A DNA stretch of 64,000 bases from Apiospora phragmitis (GCA_038363925.1 JAQQWL010000012.1:580834-644833); one strand, 5' to 3'. Shown: positions 23,601-33,462, numbered from the stretch's first letter. Notes: a model not told the origin generated them from the letters alone. A program made the numbers and translations.

Positions 23601-26600
23601 GGCTTAACTTATACGAATAGCCCTACCCCGGATACGGCGCCAGGATAACCCAAGGCGCTTATTAACTTAATTAGCTACATTAATTATAAAAGCCACCTTA
23701 TAAGCCCCTCTATTAACGAGACCCGCTTATTAATAAAAAATTATTAAAATTATCGGAGTTTATTAATTACGATAATTAATACTACGATAACCGAAAGTAA
23801 TATAATTACCTTAAACTAATATTTAAAGAATAGTATAGAATAAATAGCTAAGAATAGATAGCTACGACGAAATAATACTCGGTTACGTGAAAATACGAGA
23901 TAAAAACGCCGCGTAATAGAGCCTTAGCGAACTAATTAATAATACTTAATTAAATAGTATTAAATAATATTAATCACGATTAAATAACTACGAAATAATA
24001 TTTATATTAATAAAAAAAAGATTAAATATAAAATAATAAACGTTCTCTATATATTTTATATAAATATTCTTTATTTTAATAATTAATTTTAATATTAATC
24101 TAATTTATTAATAAAATAAACAGCTTTAATAACCTTATTATAAATACCTTTAAATCTATATACTTTAATTACCTTTATTTTTACGGCTCTTATACATTAT
24201 ATCGATAAACGCGGACTTTTATCGCACGTTTAAATACTTTCTCGTATTATTAAACATAAACCCTAGTACGTCTTACTAGGTTTCCTTTAAAACCTAGATA
24301 GCGTTCGTTACACCTAGAACGCTTTTAAAAACGCTAGTAAGAAGTCCTCTTTTAAGATATAAGTAATATGCGCCCGTATAAAACCCTCGATTTCTTTTTT
24401 ATATAACCTTTTTAATATATAAAAATAGCCGATATTAAAAAATTAAAGTTTATATAATAATAAAAAAGTATATAAAGTATAATAATCGAGTTCTTTTTAT
24501 AATAAAGCTCGAAAGTTATCGAGTAGTAGCTCTTATAACCGTTAAGAATTAATAGGCGATAAATACTTTTTATATAAAACTTTATATATTTATTAAAATA
24601 TCGAATTTAATCCTCGCTTTTTTCGTTTATAGTCTACCCGTTTTTAATAATTACGATTATTTAATCCTTTAATAATAAACTATTTTCGTATTAAAAAAAG
24701 AGGTACGTTTTCTCGGTAAATATAATATATAAAGGGATAGCGTAACCGTATAATCTAACGCCTTAAATAATTACAACTTATTCCCGGTTTTTTTATTAAA
24801 TTACCTTAAGCTTCTCGTATTAATTCAAGGTTATAACGATAATTTAAAACGAGATTTAGCTTATAAAAAAGCCGGTGTAAGGGTCTAGACTAAGTGGTAC
24901 ACTTTAACGCCTATTGTCTCTAGCTATAAGAAGAATTCTCTAAGGAGAGAAAGATTCTTCCTAATTACCGTATAAATGTTACCTATCTATATACGTACTT
25001 CTATTCTAGTGCGTATATGCTCGGCATTTCTAGTAGGTTTTATAAGAAGCTGGAAATACTAATCAGTGGGTCGCAAAGGGGCTACGGGCCCCTAAGTTTT
25101 ATTAACAGGGGTTCATCTCATAACAGCCTGTCTCGTCGAAATTATAGATATCCTCTTTTTAAATCTTATATTTATTAATTATATCTCGTATAAAAGTAAA
25201 CTACGCGCGATACGCGTCGAGATCTTTATAAAAAACTTTTTAATAATTAATTCTTTAATTAAAATACGTCCGAAGGTTTAGTTATTATCGTATAAAACTA
25301 GAGGCCTAGTTAACGTCGACACGTCTCGCGTCGCGTTAAAAGAGTAATTAGTTCGCTATATCTTTAATACTACTTATTTAAAGAGGGAATAATCGCGAAT
25401 TTAGTTCGATTATATATTAAACTATTATATTTTTTTTCGAAAATAATAAGCTTTTACATTAATAATCGTATATTTTATTATAAAGTATCGCCGCGATATT
25501 AAAAACGTAAAGTTATATAAAAGATATTATAAACTTATACTATAAATTAAAAAATTAATTTAAGACTATTTTAAAGCGCTTAAAACGTTAATTATATATC
25601 GCTTTCTTTTTAATTATTAACTATAATGAAATAATGAAAAAGAGATGAAATAGACTTAATTAAAGTGACCGTCTAAAAGTCTGCGCAAGGACCACCCTTA
25701 TTAAAACTTATATTCCACTACTTTTTTACCCCTTTTAACTTTATCTTTAAATAACTTTATTAATTTAATATAGATTTAAGCGAAATTAGTCGCATTTTAG
25801 CCGTAGAGCGTAAGCTTAATAAAGAATATATATCCGAGGCTGTCGCGGCTATTACGGCGCTAGCTATTATTAGGGTTAAAAAAAAGGCTATTACCGACGC
25901 GTTCCGAACGCGCCGGCCTATTACTATTAATAATTTTATAAAACGCTTTATTTAACGAAAGTTATTTAAAATAAAGCTAAGACCTAGTCGCTTTTATAAA
26001 TTATTGATTTAATAAAAGCGCTATTTATTTTAATTAATACGTAAAAAGCCCCGTGCTACTTAAAGAGAGCTTTATTCAAATATTAATATTATGCTAGGCT
26101 CTAAACGACGCTCCTTTTTAATTAATACGGCAAGGCGCGCTCTACGTAAAAGGAAGATCTGCTATTAGCGCGCTGCGAAGCGCATCCTCTTAACGAAGGA
26201 GGACGCCAAAGAGCGGCTCGAATTCTGTCGTTATTGGTCCTCTCGTGCGCGCCTTAGGCGGCTGATGCTTTCCCTTTTCTCGGACGAATGTACGATTTAG
26301 AACGAACCTTTTATACTAGGTCGCTAGGTCTTCCGGTACAGTTTAGAACGCTACCGGAAGGATCTTATTAGCCCTACGTCTTACGGACGGCTTCGAATTA
26401 GCCTTATAGTATAGGCTATAGTATAATAAAGGGAAGGAGAAGTAGGAAACTCCCCTTTAATTTTTTATAAGGGAGATCCGGACTCTCCCGCCGGCGGCTT
26501 TATTTCTACTAAGTATATTAAGGTTTTAAAGGCTGCTCTCCTTCTCTTTTATAAGCTTAAAGACCCTTTTATATAAAATAACGCGCGTATATATCGATCT

Positions 26601-27893
26601 AATACCGTTAAAAAGTTCTTAAAATCGAGGGGTATCTAAACGATTAAGTAGCCGGTATATTTACCTGATCTAAATCCTATTAAATAAGTTTAAAAAGCTT
26701 TAAAGGTTAAAATCTATAAAATTAAGCCTTCTTTTTAAAACTTAAAAAATAACATGCCACACCAAGTCTATGCGAGAGAGGTAGTCTAGTCGGCGTGGGC
26801 AGCTTTAGATCTAGGCCTTATTTATAGACTTTTACGTTCTCTCCTTCGTCGCCTTTTTACTATACGTCGCGTTAAGGGCTGGTATAATTATTATTAAAAT
26901 TTATTAAATTAGCTACGTAATAATATAAACTTTTATTAAATTCTCTATTAATTTAGGTATATTATTAATATTTAAACATAGGTGGTATTAGAGGGGGGAA
27001 TCGGCTGAAAGTGGCCCTTGCGCAGACTTTTGGACACTGATTTTATTAAGAATTGCGGGAAAATGATTAGTTGGACCGTGTGGTCAGTTGAACCGTGGGG
27101 TACGTTAGCTGTCAATGTATTGCATTACTAGCACGAGGAAATGCAATATACACCCACCAAAAGGTTTCACACCACTCACTCTCGGCTCGCCGTGGTAGAC
27201 GTTACGAACCCAGCCTGCCGAGCCTTGCAGATGGCGCTTGTGCATGACCGGCCCCAGTATGAAGATTGGGTTCACTGATGAGACCGTGAACCCAGGATTC
27301 GTGTCTTCAATAAACCGGAACATGACCCGTTCGGCCTCCACTTTGCTCGCAGCATACACTTTACCACCTCGCTCGGGCATATACGGCGGCGGAGACCAAG
27401 CTGCTTCTATTGCGGCATCGTTCCACACGTCTTTTGTCAAGATGGCCGGGATCGCAACTCGGGGCGAGTACGCAGCACCAATGGAGGAGGTGTAGACGAA
27501 CCTCTGCGCACTGGGCACGAGGGCCGCCGCTTGGAGTAGGCTCGAGATGGTTTGGACGACGGGCGTAATCACATTGCTGGGGTCCGGGTCGAAACTCATG
27601 GGCGTGGCGGTGTGGATTATAGCGCTGGGCCGACTTTCGAAAATGATGCCGTGGAACGCATTCGGAGCCGCCAAGTCCGGGATCTCCACGAGGTCGAAAA
27701 CGCCGGCTTCGGTAAAGGAGGCAAACAGCTCTTCGGTGAGCCAAGCGGCCTGGGGGAGATTGCGTACGACACCGCGGCCGCGGTAGCCGCGCTCGAGTAG
27801 ATCCTTGGCTGTGTACGAAGCAACGTATGAAGTGATTCCAGTGATGAGGACCAGGGAACCCGTTGGGACTGCGGTGGGATGATGGCCAGCCAT
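8679..27893 (-). CDS. extended short-chain dehydrogenase/reductase with an 18-kb transposon-filled intron
   Basis: Exon 1 (27,893-27,158) begins MAGHHPTAVPTGSLVLITG. It has the Rossmann glycine motif ITGITSYVASYTAKDLLERG, the TATPMSF and YTSSIGAAY segments, and the catalytic YAASK. Exon 2 (8,986-8,679) supplies the family's usual C-terminus: VNVQDVSALHITAVLDPDIK, a WTSL-type segment (GRDGWISLEQ) and the stop at 8,679. The donor GTGGGT after 27,158 and the acceptor ACTAAAAG before 8,986 join the exons in phase: 736 + 308 = 1,044 nt, a 347-aa protein, the normal size for NAD(P)H-dependent aldehyde/keto reductases of the GRE2/dihydroflavonol-reductase type. The intron of 18,171 nt consists of about 73 nt of host intron plus the transposon nest. 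Neither exon shows frameshifts or RIP damage. Whether the long intron is spliced is unknown; if it is not, the gene is inactivated. Substrate is unknown. Confidence 0.8.
9722..10410 (+). repeat. 5' LTR of gypsy element A
   Basis: This 689-bp copy matches the 3' LTR at 23,590-24,312 apart from RIP transitions and a 34-bp gap. Its terminal TA (10,409-10,410) corresponds to CA in the 3' copy, as expected from CpA-to-TpA mutation. Confidence 0.88.
11464..11950 (+). mobile_element. 487-bp miniature LTR element (TRIM-like) inside gypsy A
   Basis: Two 131-bp direct repeats (11,464-11,594 and 11,820-11,950) flank 225 bp of non-coding sequence. The repeat starts TGTTAC and ends GTAACA, inverted termini; RIP forms TATTAC and ATAATA occur at the damaged ends. 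A 5-bp duplication ATATA flanks the unit (11,459-11,463 and 11,951-11,955). A purine tract AGAGAGGAGGCATAG directly precedes the second repeat, as a polypurine tract would. I see no clear primer-binding site. The repeats contain a tRNA-like A box (11,562-11,578; 11,918-11,934) and the internal part a B box GGTTCGATTC (11,630-11,639). The flanks are AT-rich, so the ATATA duplication alone is weak, but equal repeat lengths and termini support an element. It is visibly less RIP-mutated than its surroundings. Confidence 0.75.
15406..16017 (+). repeat. 5' LTR of gypsy element B
   Basis: 612 bp, the same length as the 3' copy at 21,223-21,834. Its first part (about 270 bp) is unrelated to LTR A, whereas the remainder is clearly related to LTR A, so the two families share only the downstream part of the LTR. 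Confidence 0.88.
21223..21834 (+). repeat. 3' LTR of gypsy element B
   Basis: 612 bp; ends TTACA directly before the TACCG target duplication. A purine-rich tract (AGAAAAAGGAGG) lies just upstream at about 21,208-21,219 as the polypurine tract. Confidence 0.88.
23590..24312 (+). repeat. 3' LTR of gypsy element A
   Basis: 723 bp, ending GCGTTCGTTACA directly before the CCTAG duplication. It carries a 34-bp segment absent from the 5' LTR around 23,730-23,765. Confidence 0.88.
24876..25125. mobile_element. solo LTR (250 bp) inside the Fot1-like transposase
   Basis: The segment begins TGTAAGGG and ends CATAACA (TG...CA termini) and is clearly less AT-rich than its surroundings. It interrupts the transposase at its DETGF motif. 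Flanks GCCGG (24,871-24,875) and GCCTG (25,126-25,130) agree at four of five positions, and keeping one copy rejoins the motif in frame. No internal retrotransposon coding is present, hence solo LTR; the family is not recognised. Confidence 0.7.
25663..27040 (+). mobile_element. Tc1/mariner-like DNA transposon relic
   Basis: Inverted termini share AAAAGTCTGCGCAAGG: left near 25,674-25,690, right as CCTTGCGCAGACTTTTGG near 27,015-27,032. Element size is about 1.38 kb, typical of Tc1 elements. On the plus strand a RIP-degraded transposase is readable: DAKERLEFCRYW and the FSDECTI Asp motif near 26,190-26,300, then VYLPDLNPIK (the SPDLNPIE motif of the family) near 26,650-26,680, and a C-terminal AWAALD...SLLRRL segment near 26,790-26,850. 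Stop codons interrupt it throughout. It inserted near the 5' end of the Fot1-like element, leaving about 65 bp of that element to its right. The exact ends are uncertain by a few bases. Confidence 0.8.
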
Positions 27894-28446
27894 TTTTAGG
27901 ATTGATTAGGTACTGCGAGAAGTAGGAGATCGAGAGAACGTATCAAGCACAAGTATGGCAGCAAAACTTGCCAATGTGCCATCAACAGTTTCTTGAAGTG
28001 ACTCTGATGTGTCTTTATAGTCGGCCACACCTTAGTAATTGCGACTTGGCCTAGCCCGGGAATCGTCCAGCTCTCACACCAACACCGCATCTGGAAACGG
28101 CCAAGAGGCCATCGCAAGGATGCAGGAGTCGGGTTGCCCATTCAGGAAGTTGTTCGGCTGTGGGCCATGCAGTGAGAATGCACGTCCCGGGGCTCTAACA
28201 AGGCCGGGATGGACTGGCCCCCTATTAGCGGGCCAACTAGTCCAGTTTAGGAATTTGTTCGGCGATAAACGGGGGCCGACGGGAGATGGGTGGTCTTACC
28301 TGATCTTCACTCATCGTGACGTCTGTCAGCAGCACGTTCAACAAATGCTTCTTTGGGCAAAGCCTCCAGCAAAGAAGTTGCGACCAAAGAGCGGCGCCCG
28401 CCCCGACATATTCGTCACCAGCAGATAAGAATGAGAGTCAAGCATC
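27894..28446. promoter_or_regulatory. divergent intergenic region between reductase (-) and regulator-like gene (+)
   Basis: 553 bp shared upstream region of two head-to-head genes. I see no clear TATA box or operator motif that I would assign. Base composition is normal and not RIP-like, although the transposon nest lies only 0.8 kb away. Confidence 0.5.
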
Positions 28447-29413
28447 ATGACGCACTCGGAGACCCAGCCGCCCATCGGCTTTCTCTTCATCAACACGGCC
28501 CATCCGAGTGAAGCCTCAACCCCTAGAAGTCTTAGCCAGATCCGATCGCATGCTGCCAAGGAAATCCGTTCTCGGCGGGCGGCCAGGACTCGCCCGACAC
28601 CTAAAGAGAGAGCCCCGTGCCGAATGCACCGGCGCATCCAAATCATGAGCGACCCCACCACGGCAAGCCGGCCTCGCGCGCAAGAGGGCGAAGAGGATGA
28701 GAAGCGCCAAGCAGCTCAATGGCCTCAAACAGCGCATGTCCCATCCTTCTCGGCCATAGAGCCGCAATGGAACCCGGTCCATGCACTCTCTGCCCAGGAA
28801 ACCTCCCTGCTTGATCATTGTATGCTTTCCTTACTCCTCTTGTCCTTTGCTTTTTTGTCCTTTTGACCGCAAGGAGTTGGTCTGACATATGAGCCCAGAT
28901 ATCCACCATGTCATTCTGTTCAATAGGGGTCATTGCCACGAGGCTGGCAGCAGTGCTCCTCTTGGGTTCACCCGTATGCAGATGAATTGCTGGCTGCCAT
29001 TCGCGCTGGCTGACCCTGGTCTCCTTGCAGCACTGCTGCTCCAGGCTTGCCGGAGTTTGGAAGGTATCTGCAGACCAGGAAGCTACACTGACACCTACAT
29101 GATCTATAAGGAGCAGTGCATCCAATGGGTCAACAAATGTGTGGCGTCTGAGCATCGGAGGGCTAGTGATGCCACCATCTCCATGGTAATGGTGTTGCTC
29201 ACCGAGTCGGTAAGAGGGCTGCTTGACTTGAATGACAACCACGTCGAACATCCAATTCGAGACTGACATTCTTCGCACCAATCGCAGTACCTAATGGGCA
29301 ACCTGGAGGAATGGAAAGTTCACCTTGGCGCCCACAGCCGCATGCTGGAACTGAGAGGAGGAATCGATGCCCTTGGCCTCGACGGCTTTCTCAAAGGAGT
29401 GATTGAGAAGTGA
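28447..29413 (+). CDS. fungal transcription-factor-domain protein lacking a zinc cluster (incomplete?)
   Basis: Exon 1 (28,447-28,819) starts MTHSETQPPIGFLFINTAHP and runs through RSHAAKEIRSRRAARTRP and SAQETSLLDH. These segments are typical of the N-terminal part of fungal proteins with the fungal-specific transcription-factor domain. A GTATGC donor follows. The second exon (acceptor not fixed) reads CWLPFALADPGLLAALLLQA through SDATISMVMVLL to a GTAAGA donor near 29,210. Exon 3 begins at 29,289 (YLMGNLEEWKVHLGAHSRML) and stops at 29,411-29,413, soon after LRGGIDALGLDGFL. Full-length relatives continue well beyond this point, so the protein looks shortened (about 240-260 aa) unless the TGA lies in an unseen intron. 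No Zn2Cys6 motif is present, as in some relatives. It is transcribed divergently from the split reductase gene, 553 bp away. Confidence 0.55.
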
Positions 29414-30130
29414 GGACCCAGTCCAGGCTGAAGTACTGTTGCTGACCAACGAGCAGGTCACCATGGTTATTTGAAGGATCTAGCTTGCCCATCAACTAAA
29501 CTACAGTCCACATGCAAGAACTTTGGCGGGTACAATTAGAAATGAAGATTGGGTGGGGTGGAAATGTTGGCGGGAACCGACGCCTCGATGCGTAGTAGAT
29601 GGTACCGAAGAAGTATGCCGACCAGTGAATATTCGGAGTTGCCAGCCCCTCAATCGCCTAATTACCTAACTTAGGCTTCGAAGCGTCATTCGTGACACCC
29701 TGCCGGGAAACTTCGCGGGTACTACCATGAGTCAAAAAGGATGGCAGAATAGTCATCACCTACTCGGTGCTCAATATGCCGGGTAGACTGTAATTAGTGG
29801 CATGTTGGCCGAACACCCCGCGGGCCCATACCACCGCACAACGTCATGGACTCCGGGTAGATGCACCATGATGGCCAAATCCGTCAGACGTGGTAATCAC
29901 CGCTGCAGATTACTTGCCGATTGCTGGCCGATTCATGCGTGCGCATCCTGCATCGGTTTGCCGATCTCCCGGTGGGCGGGGGAGTCACACAACATATGCA
30001 TGTTCTCACCCGGTCTGATTGAGGTTCTTCAATGCGCCCCTGAACTCAGTGAAAAGGCGGCACATCCTTGGCCATTCGATTGTCGCACACCTGAAAGATC
30101 TTGCTTGGCCTACGACGATCCGACAACACA
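29414..30130. other. intergenic, no supported gene
   Basis: Neither strand shows a frame with coding-like bias or recognisable motifs. It contains the 5' region of the yellow-like gene that starts at 30,131. Confidence 0.5.
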
Positions 30131-31619
30131 ATGAAGGCAATTCACCCCCTCACCTTATTGTTAGCAGGCGCGGGTTTGGCACAACTGCCGCAGCCCCCAG
30201 GCTTCCCGGTGTCCCTTAACAGCACCCTGTCCACCACGGGCGCCCACAACGTCCGCATCGACACGGGCACCTACGGCCCGCCCGTCGAGGAGTACCACTA
30301 CTTCTACGACCAGTGGCCGATCGGCCTGGCCGTGTCGCAGCGGGGGCGCGTTTTCACCTGCTACACGCGGGGCGACTACACCTACACGCTCGGCGAGGTC
30401 GTGAACCTCACGGCCGAGGCACCGTACCCCAGCCTGGAGCTCAACACGCCCCCGCGGGGCTCGTACTTGATGGTGGCATGGCGGGAGTCCCGTTCGGCAG
30501 TGCGGACTCGACGCACTTCATCAGCGTGCAGGCGCTGTACGTGACGCCCGACGACACGCTGTGGGTTCTCGACACCGGACGGCCGACGGTGAACGCATCC
30601 ACCTCATCGCCGGCGATGCCGTACGCGGCGCCCGGTGGGCCGAAGCTGGTGGCCATCAACCTCACGACCGACACCGTGGCTCGGACATACACCTTTCCCG
30701 TCGACGTGCACTACCCGGACTCGTACATGAATGACCTGCGGTTCGACCTGCGGCGCAACATTTCTGAAGGCGGCATCGCGTACATTGTCGACAGCTCCGA
30801 CGAGGGGGCGCAACGGGTTCATCGTGCTGGACCTGGGCACGGGCGAGAGCTGGCGGCAGCTGGACCAGCACCCCAGCACACTGCGGGTCGTCCAGACGGT
30901 GCCGAGCTACCAGGGCTTGCCGTTCTACCTGCGCCGGAAGGGGCGGGCGGTCAATTTCCAGCAGGAGGGTCTCGATGGGGCCGAGTTGAGTCTGTATGGT
31001 GATGTGGGTGCCTCACCTTTCTTCCTACCTCCTCCTCTTCTTGAAGCATGCTTGTCCAAGGAGATGTATCAGAAAATGGAGCTGATTGGAGAGAGCCATC
31101 ACAGGTTATGTACTATTCGCCGCTGACGTCCGACTCCCTCTACTCCATCGAAACCAAGTATCTACGGGCCAACCTTAGCAAAGACCCGCAAGCTCTCAAG
31201 GCGGCCTTTGACAATGTCAAGAGCCTCGGGCAGAGGGGAGGCAACGCCAACGGGTTCACCGGCGACAGCTTGGGCAATGTGTACATGCTCATGCCGGAGC
31301 ACAACGGTATCTTCATCTACAAGTAAGTTTGTTTTGCGACAGTCTGGCTTCTCCTTATTGTAAACTTGCTGACGCTGGGACGTGTGTGTGTGGCCATGAT
31401 AGCTCCACGCTGGGCCAGACGGTGCCTTTTGTGAGGGACCCGCGCATCATTTGGCCCGACTCGGCGAATGTGGGATGGGACGGATACCTGTACATGACGA
31501 TCAACCAGCTGCCGTACCAGCCGAACTGGAACGACGGGATAGATGGCCGGGTGCACCCGGGTCTGATCTGCGCGCCAGGATGCCCGACGGCGCGACCAAG
31601 AGTACCGTCCTTGCTTGAT
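30131..31619 (+). CDS. secreted yellow/major royal jelly protein-like protein (three frameshifts)
   Basis: The ATG at 30,131 opens a signal peptide (MKAIHPLTLLLAGAGLAQLP). Beta-propeller segments of the family follow: FISVQALYVTPDDTLWVLDT, YMNDLRFDLR, GFIVLDLGTGESWRQL, MYYSPLTSDSLYSIET, GNANGFTGDSLGNVYML and RDPRIIWPDSANVGWDGYLY. Two introns fit in phase: 31,004-31,104 and 31,323-31,402. The coding sequence needs three one-base corrections: near 30,465, in the GGGGG run at about 30,804, and near 31,575. The last correction restores a family-like end (RMPDGATK...) stopping near 31,619. Corrected length is about 420-430 aa. Family members in bacteria and fungi are extracellular six-bladed propellers of uncertain role. 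This is either a pseudogene or a victim of assembly indels. Confidence 0.7.
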
Positions 31620-33460
31620 GCTAGGCCGGATGTTTGCCAACAATACAGCAAGTAGCCGATCCTCAGAACACCGCGATCAAATGCCGTGAGTGTTTGCTAC
31701 ATGTTTACTAGCTGGACAATGCAGGTCGTCATAAAGCATGGCAACAACAAGCCATACTCTAGCAATGATTTCCCAATCAGCATAGTGCCATCATGTAAGG
31801 AGTGCTAACTTCGCACGCCGTCCGGGACGTCAGCCCGAACGACCGTGGGGGTACTATCTCTCTCCTTATCCCTCTGTTGCGGGCGGCAAGGATGGTTCCA
31901 GGAAGGAAGGTGGTTTGCTTGTCCTGCGACCGTGAAGTGGCGCTATTATGCCCCCTGGACCCAAGTGTGGCAAGGCTCGTTCCTTTGGTACTAGAAGACT
32001 CTGGATTAGTAGATCTCGAACGCGATAACCAGCACCAGAACATGTTGACGATTAAATGAACACTAGAACAGGCCATTTTGTCTTTTGCATCTATTCTTTC
32101 GACCGCTGATTCATCTGTCGACAACTGGCCAAAGATTGACTGTCATCACAGAACCAGCAGTCCTGTTGAAATCGCTAGCCCCTTGCTCGGGCCCCTCCCG
32201 GGTGGGGGTCTCGATTGAATGGGGGATGGCCCCCGGGACGGAATGGGCATGGCGGTTCTGTTTCCATGATAACAACAGACCCTCCTCGGGAGTTTGACAG
32301 GTGGGAAAATCATTTTACGGGCACTGGCCGGTCCACTGTCTTTCCCCATCCTCTCCCTAGCAATCTCGTCGTTACCGTCTGCTTTGGGCTTAGCATTACC
32401 CACCGACAACGGGGCCACCATCGTTTCAGATGCGCCATAACTTCTTCGGCTGGGAGATGAGATGACATGGCGAGAGAATGGAGCGACCAAGGCAAATGAA
32501 AGGACGTTGGGGAGTGATGCATCATCCATTGGTTTGTCTCCCGAGGTTGGATTGTGGCTTGTCGTTGACTGAAGCTCTGGGTGATGTATGCAGCAGGTAT
32601 GGAGGGCACCTGCGACTTAATCAATTCCCGACAGAGGCTGAAAGAGCCCAAGCCAACTGTGCAGACTTGGCTTTCAGCGTGGCTGTCAGCTATCAATCGA
32701 TGCCTTGTATTGCGCTACTACATTTCGATGATCCCGATGATCCGATTGATGCTCAGTGATTTGCGAGATCAGATCACCAGCCCAATCCAGATGGACCGTT
32801 GCTTGGCACTGTGCACGCATTCGGCAGTTGGGGCCTGGCAATGAAACCTTCCAGGGCAATCAACAGTGGATGCGTCCCGTGTAGCAGTAGGACCCGAACT
32901 GGAGCTTTTCCTCAATGCGGCGACTGCGACTGCCCTAGCCGACATGATCAGCAAGTACGTATGATCATGAACAACTACCGTTGAACTGTCGACAACGACA
33001 CCACGGCAGAATATCTCCGTCTGCGCTGTCAGTGATGCTATCAAATTACCAGGTCGGGTCAGGATCATGGGCCAACGTTCCACGAATCATGGAATCCTGG
33101 ACCTGGCAAGGAGACAACAGCCCGAGTCCTCCTCCCCCCCCCCCCGGCGGCCCTGGCCTCATTCGAGCGCTTCAGAATACCGACCAAACCAGCTCCCGGC
33201 AATCTGCCCCAAAAGCCGGGTCCATCAGGGAACCCCTGCCCCCTTCTTGTAAGCCTATTCCACCAATCGCCTTGCGTCCTTGGGCCGACTTGGACCTCCC
33301 ACTTGGCTGGTTCGAGGTATAGGCGAACCCACCCGAGGCCCTGGGAGCGAGAACGGGAATAGGAACAGGAATGGAAGGGGGGGAGGCAGCGTTGCATCGA
33401 GTCATGAGCTGGTACGACTTGGAGGAGATCATTTGGGAGCACTCGAGAGTCGCGAGGGCA
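31620..33460. other. long intergenic region upstream of the xylanase
   Basis: About 1.8 kb with no credible gene on either strand. A run of C's at 33,134-33,145 and G-rich runs near 32,190-32,230 and 33,375-33,385 are the only low-complexity features. Long upstream regions are common for regulated cellulase/xylanase genes, but I did not find a binding site I would defend. Confidence 0.5.
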
Positions 33461-33462
33461 GA

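Larger units (their letters stand above)
9722..24312 (+). mobile_element. chromodomain-type Ty3/gypsy LTR retrotransposon A, RIP-degraded, split by two insertions
   Basis: The 5' LTR (9,722-10,410) and 3' LTR (23,590-24,312) begin TGTTACGAAC (RIP form TATTACGAAC) and end TTACA (RIP form TTATA). They are flanked by a perfect 5-bp duplication CCTAG (9,717-9,721 and 24,313-24,317). Degraded gag/pol is read on the plus strand: protease region near 13,180; reverse transcriptase with the GFLIL..KKSKNGKP-like segment near 13,830-13,950 and VIYFDDIL near 14,183; RNase H near 14,760; integrase zinc-binding HHCC region near 15,250-15,400, continuing at 21,840; integrase core LDFIIKLPRLKEPLTKVSY near 21,900; and a chromodomain near 22,740-22,890. 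Without its two inserts it is about 7.66 kb. The 3' LTR is 34 bp longer than the 5' LTR. A purine-rich tract precedes the 3' LTR. Confidence 0.9.
9010..27105 (-). mobile_element. Fot1/Pot2-like (pogo, Tc1/mariner superfamily) DNA transposon, about 1.87 kb, split by nested insertions
   Basis: The ends are inverted repeats of about 40 bp: ACGTAACCCACGGTCCAACT at 9,010 and its near-perfect reverse complement ending at 27,105. Both are flanked by a TA target duplication (9,008-9,009 and 27,106-27,107). Subtracting the nested elements leaves about 1,865 bp, matching the roughly 1.86 kb known for Fot1/Pot2 elements. On the minus strand, RIP-degraded transposase remnants appear: EDIYNFDETGF around the 24,876/25,126 junction, and LLLDNFRALL (second catalytic Asp) near 24,510-24,545, followed by the HLLQPLDVGCF-like region. 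Stops are numerous, mostly at former Gln/Arg/Trp codons as RIP predicts. It is not capable of movement. It is the outermost and therefore the oldest element in the nest. Confidence 0.85.

Noticed and set aside
9010..27105. A single large transposon such as a Starship or Maverick, suggested by inverted ends 18 kb apart
   Set aside because: The TA duplication, the Fot1-type transposase remnants and the fully nested LTR elements explain the whole block; no tyrosine recombinase captain or viral-type gene is seen.
28643..29281. Minus-strand frame of 212 codons
   Set aside because: The plus strand at the same place carries recognisable transcription-factor-domain segments and GT-AG introns; the minus frame has none.
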